Below, in pieces: positions 51,700 through 64,000 of a stretch of DNA of 64,000 bases; position 1 is the first letter of the stretch; each line of letters begins with the position of its first letter. Source of the stretch: Osedax frankpressi (lineage: Eukaryota > Annelida > Polychaeta > Sabellida > Siboglinidae); assembly GCA_964035775.1 (NCBI GenBank), contig OZ038313.1, positions 17,107,116 through 17,171,115 on the forward strand, written 5' to 3'. The notes below the pieces were generated by a model, which worked only from the letters and a program-made list of their open reading frames with translations, was not told where the DNA came from and did not search any database. A program made the translations under genes and the position numbers.

Positions 51700-54524
51700 T
51701 ATTTATATATAAATATATATATATATAAATGAATAGATTCAAGTTATTATTGAAGATAAGTTTGGCTATTATTCATACAGTAGTTAATTATATGATACTT
51801 ATGATAAATTATAAAAATTATTGAATAATAGAAAATAAATTATATATTTCAAAACATTGTAACTATGCACAATTAAAGATTAATAAATCAAGTTTTTAGT
51901 TACAATATTATTTTATGTGGATTGGTTATAAGGAGATTGGGTATTGTACTTGAATATGCTATGCATTTGCTTTGTGATTAGATTAAGTGACATTTGAATA
52001 TATAAACCATTGAATATACCAGTACAATAGTGAATACATATTAAACCTATTCAATGGAATTCAAGTAATATAGATACTGAGCATACAATAATAAACTATT
52101 TAGTTGAACAACCTTATGTAACCTTTATTATCCCTATGATATAGTATAATATTATAGTCTGAAATACTAAAGATAGTTTATTTTCCTAGTTTCTATATAA
52201 ATAATATATCTATATAAAAAATAATAATTTTGCAATTAATACTGAATTTTGTAGTTATTTGATATAATCTTTATTTTAATAATAATTAAATAATTTGAAT
52301 AAATTGTTTATGATATTTCGGCTAAATTTTCTCAAAAGTGTTAAATATTGTTCTTTTATTATATGATTTATTATCGTAGTATTACTTTATAATCCAATGA
52401 ATACTCAGTGTTACATTTACATGACTATTTATACCATAATTATCAAACAATCTGATTTACTACAATAAAAACTATTCATCGTTATCTAATGATATCTTTA
52501 ATAAGACCACTTGTTTAAAATGTTTAAATATAAACCATAACAAATACATAAAAAATGTCTAAAGCGGTATACCAATCCTTAATTTCTAATCTATAATATG
52601 TGTATTGTATATATACAATAAACAATGCATATCATAATGATAGTTGTCTTACGATAGTTTTTTTCAAAGCTTTTGTTTAATACATTTATTTTTATAATCT
52701 ATATTCATATTAATAACTTTTATTTTTTGCTGATAAATTATATATGCTATAAATATATTAACATCTATTATTTGTGTTATATTTATAAATATTAAGATTA
52801 TAAATATTGAATTGAAGCTAAAAGTAATTGAAAAAATTACTCCAATTGGTTGCTATTTATATCAATCTATATTACGTTTAATTAAATTTATATTTTATTA
52901 GTTATATTAAGATATTCTTTAAAGAATGTCCTAATTATTGTATAACTGCAGTGTGAATTAAAACTGCTGGAATGAATGAATATATTCAAGTAGACAGAAG
53001 ATATATTGTTAATTTAAAACTTTTTCAATTAATTGAATGCTTAATTAACCATACTTGCTACTAATAAAATATCAACTAATAATTGATTCCATGTGTTATT
53101 TCTGAATGAGTTAAGCAGATGATATATTCTCGTAATTGTTATTTATCTTTTATTTGGAATTTTATTTATTTAGTTGCATGTCTTGTTTTTTTTTACAAAT
53201 GTACACCTTTGCTGATTAATCTGTTCATGTAATATTTAGTTAATATTAAATTATTTATATAATTATAATTGATTTAAATAATATTTTTCACTTTTGAAAT
53301 ATAAAAATAGTTCTGTTTACACATTATTCTATTAATATTGTTTAACTACATTTTAATTGTTTATATCAACTGATAAATTTGTGCTTATTCAATATGTATT
53401 ATTTAATGATCTCGAAAATATATAAATAGATTATTTATCTTTTATATAATAGTTGTATTATTATTTAGTATATGTATTATTATATAGTGTTACCAAGAAG
53501 AAAGATCATTATTCAAGTTATGCTTTTATATCATTTTGAGAATTATCAACTATCTTATCTGTTCTTAAAATATCTTTCCAAATACTTGGTATATTCTTCT
53601 AAATAGGTATTTATTATCAATTTATTAATAAGCATATATTATATTAAATTAGTATTATATATAATATTATTATAGATACCATTTATTGTTTATCATAATT
53701 TGTAACTATTAGTTTAAAAAACTTCTTTTATAGTTTATTACTACTATTTTATAGTTTAATACTACTATATACTACATTACTACATTCCTTAATTTACTTA
53801 ATTATAATAGTTAACTATTTACATTATACTTTTTATGTATTGTTAAATGAAATGTATAATATATATAAAATCAAGGATACTAAAATAGTATCAATTAAAC
53901 TATCTATAACTATATATAATCTATATATTATTGAATGCTTATGTATCTGAATATCTTTGATAAAGTTTTTGCAAATAATTTATTTTATTTTTTATAATTT
54001 ATTTTTTAATATTTATAATAAATTATATGTTTATCAATTAAAATGAGTTTAAACATATTAATGCAAGAATATTTATTTTTATATAAATCATATAAATCAG
54101 GGTAATACTATATATATAGATTAATTTGCTTATAATGAACTAATAAATCATGTTATTTTATTATTATTTTATTAATGAAAATCATATTTATTATATATAC
54201 ATATATAAGGATAGATATACCATTGGTATAATTGAGTCATATCAGTTATATTTTATATAATTTTAAATATAATAGTTAGCTATATAATGTATGCAATGTA
54301 AACTTTACATAGATAAGTGAGAAAATCCAATATATAAGAATACATATTTCTTATTGATAATATATTGATATTAGAAATTATATAGGTTAACGTTTAATAT
54401 AAGTCATAATAAAATAACTATTATATTTTTATATAATATTAAGTTAATAATTTAATTATATTAATATATATTAATGATAATATTAAATAGAAATTATTAT
54501 AATAATAATTTAAATAATACATAG
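48746..54524. other. Intergenic AT-rich DNA
   Basis: No gene recognised. It may contain the unlocated first exon of the PAQR gene. TA arrays at about 51034-51077, 51232-51288 and 51669-51728. The exact 102-bp duplication is listed separately. Confidence 0.5.
50469..50672. repeat. Exact tandem duplication of 102 bp
   Basis: 50469-50570 and 50571-50672 are identical as far as I can read. The copies fuse into a 75-codon hydrophobic open frame (repeat core ISPLLFSWIVKIYIISLF), with no family recognised. Period divisible by three. Confidence 0.92.
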
Positions 54525-54612
54525 TAGTCGTTTTATGAATGAAGTTGCACCAAAAGGAAAAAGATACAAACCAACTGAGTTTGAACACGCAGCTAATGTT
54601 ATCACCCATGCT
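54525..54612 (+). CDS. MMD: MMD exon with RFMN...[10 protein letters not shown]
   Basis: Two possible acceptors (AG at 54523-54524 or 54526-54527). Donor GTTAGT at 54613 gives THA joined to IYIIP, matching MMD spacing; a second in-frame donor GTATGT at 54625 would add VSNK. Confidence 0.85.
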
Positions 54613-56573
54613 GTTAGTAATAAAGTATGTTGCCTCTATACAATTAGCTGACCAGGTTGCATATATATTATATAATTGTTTTATATTTTTATTTCGCAGT
54701 TCTATTTCGATATAAATTTTATATAACAATGTATAGTCCTAAATAAATAAATACTAGATATTTGACGTTACTACTATATATTAATAATAATCAAGTAACA
54801 TACCTATGTATGAAAAGTAATAAAATATAACACTAATTTTATTAATTTGTCAATATTCCGCTGTAGAATAATAATGATTAATCCACTAGTATTGAATTTA
54901 AGTTTTTACTTAGTAATACATTAGATTTGGTGATATTATTTAAGAATGTTATTTCAATTTTGCATACCATAAAAAAGATGAGTTTAATTACACTCAAATT
55001 ATCTCAATTAAACTGTCTATAACTAAATATATATATTATTGAATTCTTATGTATCAGAATCTTGGATAAAATGATTTAATTTTGTTTAATACTATTAATA
55101 TTTAAATAATATATCAATTTTTATATATTATTTTTTATTTACTGTAGTTAATATATTAATTTGCATTATTAATCTACAGATTTATATCATCCCAAGTCTT
55201 TTGGGAGCTGCATGGATGCTTTATCAAGCGACATCAACTTTGCAATTCCGTGCATCATTTATATACGGATTTTCATTATTTGTGTTGTTTTCAATATCTA
55301 CAGTGTTTCATATTATTTGCTATAATGGTCATGCTGGGTAAGTATTACTGTAAATGTTTTCTAATATGTATTGAATTATTGAAATTAAAAATGTAATCTA
55401 GTCTAATTTGAATATCGTTAATTAAAAACTCATTATTTATTTAATTTAAACCAATAATGTAAAAATTAATATAATAATTTCTAATATAAATTATAAACTA
55501 TGTTATTAATTTATAGTTTTATAATATTATTAAAATTTAATTGTATAAATATAAATAACCAATATATTCTAGAAAATGGCGAAATTTTTTTCATATTGGT
55601 GACAGAGCAGTAATTTATTTATTCATTGCCGCTTCATATACACCTTGGTTTTATGAATAATTATATTAATTTAAATAAAATTATTAATATATCAATTTAT
55701 TATTATAATTATTAATTTAGACATATAATATATGAAATAGTTTACATTTGCCTATTTACTTTGTATTATTTTATAAATGTCATGATATTTCAGGTTATCA
55801 CTTAGAAATTTCCAGGGATATGGTACTTTTGTTCTTTATCTAGTCTGGTCACTCGCTATGTTTGGTATATATTATTCGTATACTTTTTACGAAAGGTTTG
55901 ATATAATTATTAATTATAAACAACATTTTGATAATTATTAGATATTGAAAAATAATCATTGCCAAATTCAATTTAATATACTATTATAATATTAATTATT
56001 TATGTAAAATGTATTCAATGAAAAAATTATGTTTATATTTTTTAGGTTTAAAATACTCGAAATAATTCTATATTTAATGATTGCCATATGCCCATCGATT
56101 GTTGTTATTCATATGGTTTGTTTTTAAAAACACATATATATATATATTGTACACCTATATAATTAATTTATATATATATATATATATAATAATAATATAT
56201 AATATAAATCAATTTTAATTCAAGGAGAATAGCCATGGTATTGCAGAATTGTCAATAGGTGGTGCCACCTATGTTTTGGGAGTGATTTTCTTTAAATGTG
56301 ATGGAAGAATTCCATTCGCTCACGCAATTTGGCATTTATTCGTATTAGTTGGTTTGTTATTTACAGAAAATGATTTTGTGCTTTATTTTGGTATTCTAAT
56401 AAATTAATCCATAACAATTCTAATTATAAATACAACAAAGTTATTATAAAGATTGTATTCATGTTTATGATTATTGATGTTTTACTTTAATCGAACATTT
56501 TCTTTGCGCAGGGGCCACCCTTCACTACATCGGTGTATGTCGCCATCTCCTAGGAAGTGCTCGTGAATTTTAG
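54525..56573 (+). CDS. MMD: MMD / PAQR10-11-like seven-helix membrane protein
   Basis: Role (family knowledge): MMD proteins are progestin and adipoQ receptor (PAQR/hemolysin III) family members located in Golgi and endolysosomal membranes. Seen: exons 54525(or 54528)-54612, 55180-55337, 55573-55647, 55794-55895, 56046-56115, 56225-56351, 56512-56573, phases consistent throughout. The protein contains [56 protein letters not shown] and ends GSAREF. The three PAQR signature sites (S-x3-H, D in GDR, H-x3-H) are intact, so the zinc-site geometry is kept. Length of about 225 residues fits MMD. The residues before RFMN, usually about eight in MMD, must come from an upstream exon not found; alternatively ATG at 54535 is used. 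Introns are short (69-567 bases) compared with the EB gene. Confidence 0.95.
55180..55337 (+). CDS. MMD: MMD exon with helices 1-2
   Basis: Acceptor TCTACAG ending 55179, perfect donor GTAAGT at 55338. Starts phase 0, ends phase 2. Contains [11 protein letters not shown] and STVFHI; the Ser and His are PAQR signature residues. Confidence 0.94.
55573..55647 (+). CDS. MMD: MMD exon with helix 3
   Basis: Acceptor TTCTAG ending 55572. Encodes [15 protein letters not shown] and IAASYTPW. The donor that keeps frame is GTTTTA at 55648, splitting the Trp codon; it is far from consensus. Confidence 0.9.
55794..55895 (+). CDS. MMD: MMD exon with helix 4
   Basis: Acceptor TTTCAG ending 55793; the first base G completes Trp. 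Encodes [18 protein letters not shown] and YTFYER. Donor GTTTGA at 55896. Confidence 0.92.
56046..56115 (+). CDS. MMD: MMD exon with helix 5
   Basis: Acceptor TTTTTTAG ending 56045, donor GTTTGT at 56116, phase 2 to 0. Encodes [20 protein letters not shown]. Confidence 0.92.
56225..56351 (+). CDS. MMD: MMD exon with helices 6-7
   Basis: Acceptor TTCAAG ending 56224, donor GTTTGT at 56352, phase 0 to 1. Encodes [20 protein letters not shown] and [10 protein letters not shown] with the C-terminal signature histidines. Confidence 0.94.
56512..56573 (+). CDS. MMD: MMD terminal exon
   Basis: Acceptor TTTGCGCAG ending 56511. Encodes [20 protein letters not shown] then TAG, matching the MMD C terminus in length. 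Confidence 0.94.
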
Positions 56574-58589
56574 TTCATATTATATTACATCGTCCGTATA
56601 TCAGCATGACGTGACATTCTCAGGCGTTCCGCTACATTCTCTTCTGATTTACGTTTATATTAGTCAATAACTTTCCATGTCGTTTGCAATATTATAAATG
56701 ACTTCATTTTTAATTACATTTTCATTTAATCGTCATTTTAAAATAATATTTTTCTTACATTGTTTACATATTATATTATATATTATATCATTAATCTTAC
56801 TGGAATGTATCAAATTATTTTAATGGCTTATTAAAACAAATTTTATAACATTTATATGGATACAATCATATATATATATATGTAATATGTAATCATTAAC
56901 TCTTAGATTTTGTTTAATTATTAAACGGTTTTTTAAATTGTTATCCTCTGAACTAATCAAAAACTTCAGCAGGTGAAAGTATCCTCTCATATATACAAAC
57001 CCGTCAAATATAATTTTTTGACTGAAATGTTATTTATTTGTAATTAATATTTATAATATCTCATATATAAGTGATATATATATAATATGTTCATGTTTCA
57101 TTTTCAGAAAATAAATTTCACAATGTGATTATTATTATTAAACTTAATTATTGTCATGCATAATGGTATATATAACAGATTATATTTTACATAACATTAT
57201 TTAAAAAAATAATATTAATATAATATATTTAATATAACAAGTATGTATCTATAGATTTTTTATAATTTAAATTCATTAATATAATTTATTTGATATATTT
57301 ATAATAGAATAATCCGACTGTAGTAAGTAATTTAAAGTTTATTATATTAGTTTGTGTTCAATGAAGTATGTAATAAGCAAAAAACACCAACATCGCTCGT
57401 AAGTTCATTGAAGTAAATAGGAGCTTACCCTTTCAACATTTGGAATCCAAGAAAGTCTGCACCGGGTATCTAGAATCTCATCTTTGTAGATATATATAAT
57501 ATATAGTGGATTTTAAAGATATACGACTTTCGTATTGTGAATTTTAATAATACGAATAGCACCTTATAATATATATCGGATATTATTAATTTTAAATAAT
57601 ACTTTTTAAAAAAGAGAAAGTTAAACAAATTAATATAATGCAAACTATTTTAATGTATATTTACAATTTAATAAATATTATTATTTATATGAGTTTAATT
57701 ACATCTGCTAAAAAATTAATAATTTGAAAAATTATAATATATTTTAATATTTTATATTTCTTCATACTCACCACCTTCTACCCTCACCATCTCCTACTCA
57801 ACCTCATCTCTCACCACATTCTACAATATCTATTCGTTTTTGTTTTAAAATATCAATAATAATAGAATTTAGATATTCGATGTTTAGATAAATCGTCTAT
57901 CTGGTGTGAAGAGCCTATAGTGTATACAATTATAGTTTTTTTTATAGTTATGTGTGTATTTTTATAGTTCGTCATTGTGTATACAATTACAATTATATAT
58001 AACATTTATAATATATATATTATATTATATTCCTTAGAGTATATTATTATATTTATAAATAATATATATTGTATATATTATATCATCAACTTAAATTTTA
58101 GTTTAATTTTTTTGAAATAAGTTGATAAATAATAGATTAAAATCAGTTTCTAAATATATAATTTGAATACTCATGACTTATGATTCATAGGTCATGAGTA
58201 ATATACGTATATGAAATCAATTAAATATACTATGTAAAATACATAATTTCTGATACATAACTGTAACTTAAAGTAGCTACTTAAAGAAATAAGAAATAAA
58301 ATATTAAATATTTTCAAAGTAAATCAAATATGAACAATATAATTCTAAAGTTTCAATTGTAATATACAATATACGTATTTTAAGTTTACAGTACATTACT
58401 AATTGTCGCTAATCTATTGGTATAATTATCGTTGTACATATATTAAATATTTTTAAGAAATAATTTAGTTTAATTTTTTAAATATGGTTGATTGTTAATT
58501 ATTACTAATTAAATTATATACTATAATACACATACTGTATATATTCAAAATTTAAATAATAATTATTTTTACATTAATGAGTATTTGAT

Positions 58590-58621
<32 letters not shown>

Positions 58622-58690
58622 ACTTTATATTTAGATATGATTACTATATGTTTATATATATGTATATATCGTTTGCGAAAATTAGATTCG
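56574..58690. other. MMD 3' UTR and intergenic DNA
   Basis: AT-rich. A less AT-rich patch at about 57360-57490 is unrecognised. Inverted repeat TACTCATGAC (58168-58177) with GTCATGAGTA (58191-58200). TA array at 58594-58620. Confidence 0.5.
57110..57115 (+). terminator. Candidate poly(A) signal of MMD
   Basis: AATAAA about 540 bases after the stop, followed by a TG/T-rich stretch. Weak evidence in AT-rich DNA. Confidence 0.3.
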
Positions 58691-58708
58691 TGTTGAAATA
58701 AATCAAAA

Positions 58709-58984
58709 CCTCCCTCCCTCCCTCCCTCNNNNNNNNNNNNNNNNNNNNNNNNNNNNNNNNNNNNNNNNNNNNNNNNNNNNNNNNNNNNNNNNNNNNNNNN
58801 NNNNNNNNNNNNNNNNNNNNNNNNNNNNNNNNNNNNNNNNNNNNNNNNNNNNNNNNNNNNNNNNNNNNNNNNNNNNNNNNNNNNNNNNNNNNNNNNNNNN
58901 NNNNNNNNNNNNNNNNNNNNNNNNNNNNCCTCCCTCCCTCCCTCCCTCCCTCCCCCCTCCCTACCTCCCTCCCTCCCTCCCTCG
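58709..58984. repeat. (CCTC)n tract interrupted by a 200-N assembly gap
   Basis: CCTCCCTC units on both sides; Ns occupy exactly 58729-58928. A round 200 suggests a placeholder gap, so true repeat length is unknown. The open frame across it is meaningless. Confidence 0.97.
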
Positions 58985-59985
58985 AAGAAACAGCTGCTGG
59001 ATTTAAATGCGAATAACGAGCCGAGAGAATAAAGCCCAATATGTTATCATCACAATTATAAGAAGATGTAAATTGTAAGAAGGTGTAAATTGTAAGTGAA
59101 AACCCTGAACTATGGAATTAGAGTTGATGAGGATGTAATAAAATCAACATAGTAGTATAACTAAAGTAGTATTCGACGAGCAGAACAAAAAGTTAAATGC
59201 GAATATTATTAGGTTTAAAAATTAAATTTCATAGGAAATAGGCCACTAGATGAATTGGCAAGGAAGATGAAAGCGAAAGGCTTTAAACATTTAGAAGTAT
59301 AGATTATGACATATCGAAAGTAAAGTTCAAAAGAAGTTTTCATTAAAGGGATATTAAATGAAATATTAATCCTCGGAGATATAATCCAGATTTTAATAAA
59401 AACAATATTTTATAGGTGGATACTAACGGGTTTGGATATTTATAAGAATATTATTATAAATATGTGATAATCAATATGTATATAGTTGATATTCAATGGT
59501 TAATATTATTCTCTTTTGACGAATTTATTTTTCAATAAAATAAGTCATTGAACAATTCTCGAACAAATTTTAACAAGTTAATAAGTTTTCATTATTCTTT
59601 ATATCTTCTTTTTAAATTTATTTAGTTTTTATTATCACTATTTATTTAGTTGTGTATCCCGCTGGTATATCAGCGGGATACACAACTAATGTTGGATGTA
59701 ATGTATGTAATTGGTTCGTAATCTAATCAATTAGGCAGGTTTTATTGAAAATTAATTAAATAGGTACATATTTAAATAATTCTAAATTACGTAACTCCTC
59801 CAATAGCTAATTATTCTTATTTCTCCATCTTCTTATTCTTATAAATACATTCTGATTTTTCCTCTTTTTCATTCTAGTAAATACATCCTAATTTCTTTTA
59901 ATTTCTTCTTAGATTTTATTAGTTATAACTTCGAGTTATATTTAACTATACATTAAAACCTTAATTATTCTACTTAAATTTTACT

Positions 59986-60045
<60 letters not shown>

Positions 60046-62105
60046 ATGATGAATAACATATTAATTATACTTAATAAATATATAGCATATAACATACATT
60101 ATAGTATATAATATTATTATAATAAATGTAATACTATTAATAATAATATCGCTCTCCTCTATAGTTGATATTATACAAGGGAAAACTATACACTAATCTC
60201 CATTTCCCACTTTTCCACTATACCTATACATTTTTTTCTACGACTCTATCCATCTCTCTAAATTTGATTACTTATAATATAGTTCAAGTGTACTACAGTT
60301 AATTTTGGGAGTAAGTTTTGTTCCTATACTTGATGTTGTATTCATATCATTGTTTAATTGAATTTTTATTATATGATTAGTTATATACATTAGTTAATAT
60401 GATATAGTTAATAATTAATATTTAACAAAGTATAATGTAAAACATATAATTAATAAGTTAATGCATTTAAATAAATTAGAATATAAAGTAATGTCTACAT
60501 ATTTTCTTGCATAGAAATAATTATATGATGATAAAAAATAACAAATACCAATACAATATAACATCAATATCTCGATGTAATTGACACAATATATTTAATT
60601 ACAAATTAAATGTAATACATGTAAAAAAAAACCAATAATATTAATAAATTAAGAAACATGCACATATTTATGATATTTTATAATAATAATATAAATTCAT
60701 ATTTTAGAAATATTTAGAAATTATTTTTATAAATATCTGATTTTCATTATTTTTATTAGATAAAACATGCATGATAAAATCCATTATTCTAATATTATAA
60801 TCAAATCTTATTAAAGGTAACTTCGGTAACTATAATAATATATTTCTTTGAGGATGACCATTAATAAAGACTAAATATACAGATGTTTAGTACGAATGTA
60901 TTTTTACATTACAATTTACAATTAAAATGAACCTCAAAGTTTAATATATTTTAATATATTTAAATTATTTTAATTACTAATTTTGTTAATTGGATGATAT
61001 TTTAATATTATTTTAATATAATATATTATAATACAAAAATTAAGCGATTTATGTTATAAACTACATTATTTTTGCGTTATTTAACCATATCTTACAATAA
61101 AACAGGTAAACAAATTAAATGGCGTCCGGTATATCAAAAATAGGCATTTTAAATAAAGAATATTAATAAATTGTATTTATCTTTTTCATTTTGTTTTTTA
61201 TTTTATATATTTATATATATTAAATAATAACTGTGTTAAAATGTATGGATTATTATTTCATTATATAGGATATTTTAATTTATCCGGGTACAATATGTAA
61301 TATAAATTAGAGTACAAAGAAATATTTGTAATATGCCTAAGTTTTAATTAGGTTATTCCACGACGTTTTAGATAGGTTACACGGATACGTTTTTATTTTG
61401 GCCTAATATAAGAAATACATACTGCTATACGGTTGTATTACTATACGGACATGTCTTTACACTAATTTTCGATATCTACGTACCTTAAGTTTTTTTACAG
61501 TTTATCAAAAATAAAATTAACATAATATATATATATAGTACGTATATTTAATTTAACATCGATTTATTATTAGATAGTATGTATAAATGAAAGTTATATA
61601 TTATAAATTAAATAAATAGAAGTTAAACTAAATATCATCATTATGCTATGGTTATTATAATACAATTATAATATTAATTATTACTCAACATACTTTATTA
61701 AATTTATTTAATATATATTAATCTATATCAATATTTTTTACCACATTAATGAAATAAATGAAACCTAGAGGCATGCTTAGAAAGTAAATTACGCAAATTG
61801 TTTCAACGCAATTTCAAAGGTATCAGTTAATTATTAAATAATATTAATATTAAAAATTATCAATTAATTCGGAGAAGATATATACCTGAAAATGATATAT
61901 TTTTCAAAATACTGGATTTAAATAATATAAATAAAGTGAAGACATAATATATAAACTAATTTATTAACAAAAACAATATACAAGATGTGTTAGGGTTCAT
62001 GAATATAAAATTATATATTAAATAAAGTTAAATAAATATGAAATAATATATATTTGGCAAAAAGAGTATTTGAAAAATAATTGATCTATTATTGACTATG
62101 CAATA
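58985..62105. other. Non-coding DNA
   Basis: 58985-59460 is less AT-rich and purine-rich but has no frame I can recognise. The 59646-59689 palindrome is listed separately. TA array with GTGTG at about 59992-60044. AT-rich from 60 kb on, nothing recognised. Confidence 0.5.
59646..59689. repeat. Perfect 19-bp-arm palindrome, GC-containing
   Basis: 59646-59664 (TTAGTTGTGTATCCCGCTG) and 59671-59689 are exact reverse complements with a six-base loop. Confidence 0.95.
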
Positions 62106-64000
62106 CTAAAAATCAATCTAATTATAATATAGACACCAGTTATAATATAGACATCAGTTATAATATAGACATCGGTTATAATATAGACATCAGTTATAAT
62201 ATAGACATCAGTTATAATATAGACATCAGTTATAATATAGACATTAGTTATAATATAGACATCAGTTATAATATAGACATCAGTTATAATATAGAAATCA
62301 GTTATAATATAGACATCAGTTATAATATAGACATCATTTATAATATAGACATCGGTTATAATATAGACATCAATTATAATATAGACATCAGTTATAATAT
62401 AGACATCAGTTATAATATAGACATCAGTTATAATATAGACATCAGTTATAATATAGAAATCAGTTATAATATAGACATCAGTTATAATATAGATATCATT
62501 TATAATATAAACATCGGTTATAATATAGACATCAATTATAATATAGACATCAGTTATAATATAGACATCAGTTATAATATAGACATCAGTTATAATATAG
62601 ACATCGGTTATAATATAGACATCAGTTATAATATAGACATCAGTTATAATATAGACATCAGTTATAATATAGACATCAGTTATAATATAGACATTAGTTA
62701 TAATATAGACATCAGTTATAATATAGACATCGGTTATAATATAGACATCAATTATAATATAGACATCAGTTATAATATAGACATCAGTTATAATATAGAC
62801 ATCAGTTATAATATAGACATCGGTTATAATATAGACATCGGTTATAATATAGACATCGGTTATAATATAGACATCAGTTATAATATAGACACCAGTTATA
62901 ATATAGACATCGGTTATAATATAGACATCAGTTATAATATAGACATCAGTTATAATATAGACATCAGTTATAATATAGAAATCAGTTATAATATAGACAC
63001 CAGTTATAATATAGACATCAGTTATAAAATAGACATCAGTTATAATATATACATCACTTATAATATAGACATCAGTTATAATATAGACATCAGTTATAAT
63101 ATAGACATCATTTATAATATAGACATCAGTTATAATATAGACATCGGTTATAATATAGACATCGATTATAATATAGACATCAGTTATAATATAGACATCA
63201 GTTATAATATAGACATCAGTTATAATATAGACATCAGTTATAATATAGACATCAGTTATAATATATACATCAGTTATAATATAGACATCAGTTATAATAT
63301 AGACATCAGTTATAATATAGACATCAGTTATAATATAGACATCAGTTATAATATAGACATCATTTATAATATAGACATCGGTTATAATATAGACATCAAT
63401 TATAATATAAACATCAGTTATAATATAAACATCAGTTATAATATAGACATCAGTTATAATATAGACATCGGTTATAATATAGACATCGGTTATAATATAG
63501 ACATCAGTTATAATATAGACATCAGTTATAATATAGACACCAGTTATAATATAAACATCGGTTATAATATAGACATCAGTTATAATATAGACATCAGTTA
63601 TAATATAGACATCAGTTATAATATAGACATCAGTTATAATATAGACATCGGTTATAATATAGACATCAGTTATAATATAGACATCAGTTATAATATATAC
63701 ATTAGTTATAATATAGACATCAGTTATAATATAGACATCAGTTATAATATAGACATCAGTTATAATATAGACATCGGCTATAATATATACATCGGATATA
63801 ATATATACATCAGTTATAATATAGACATCAGTTATAATATAGACATCGGTTATAATATAGACATCGGCTATAATATAGACATCGGTTATAATATAGACAT
63901 CAGTTATAATATAGACATCAGTTATAATATAGACATCAGTTATAATATATACATCGGTTATAATATAGACATCGGTTATAATATAGACATCAGATATAAT
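62106..64000. repeat. 18-bp satellite, over 100 copies, continuing past the window
   Basis: Unit TTATAATATAGACATCAG with common variants CATCGG, CACCAG, CATTAG, GAAATC and CATCAT. Blocks of variants recur in the same order at 162-base spacing (for example 62293-62360 and 62455-62522), that is, nine units. Confidence 0.96.

Noticed and set aside
58644-59039. 131-codon minus-strand frame across the gap
   Set aside because: Consists of CCTC repeat and unknown bases.

Overview
This is a very AT-rich (roughly four-fifths A+T by eye), intron-rich animal sequence crowded with tandem repeats. The EB-module gene on the left and the PAQR-family gene on the right point to an arthropod. Base composition, small symmetric EB exons and gene style would fit an AT-rich parasitoid wasp or similar insect, but the species cannot be fixed from sequence alone. 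I see no bacterial genes, rRNA, tRNA or CRISPR.

1-36.8 kb, plus strand: the 3' part of one large gene for a type I membrane protein. At least fourteen canonical cysteine-rich EB-module exons, all starting and ending in phase 1, are spread from 397 to 28889. They are followed by a transmembrane exon (28988-29060), two short cytoplasmic exons (30759-30825, 32239-32286) and a terminal exon with stop at 36686-36688, then AATAAA at 36801. The 5' end (signal peptide, earlier modules) lies left of the window. Its introns hold minisatellites, long TA arrays, a broken LINE (about 6.40-7.64 kb), two inverted copies of a short MITE-like element (32.47-34.25 kb), several near-perfect hairpins, two candidate phase-1 microexons, decayed EB exons and possible isoform-ending exons. 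At two EB exons a splice site lies inside a long inverted repeat bridged by TA tracts.

36.8-54.5 kb: mostly non-coding. A conspicuously GC/CpG-richer stretch (40.64-41.35 kb) with a long hairpin sits directly before a 5.8 kb C-rich minisatellite of about 37 bp (41.35-47.2 kb), a 49-bp repeat, and a CA-rich compound satellite (47.7-48.75 kb). The long open frames there are by-products of the repeat.

54.5-56.6 kb, plus strand: seven coding exons of an MMD (PAQR10/11-like) seven-helix membrane protein, with all three hallmark PAQR motifs. Its first coding codons are not located.

56.6-64 kb: non-coding AT-rich DNA, a 200-N assembly gap inside a (CCTC)n tract (58729-58928), a GC-rich 19-bp-arm palindrome at 59.65 kb, and an 18-bp satellite with a 162-bp higher-order period that runs off the right edge.
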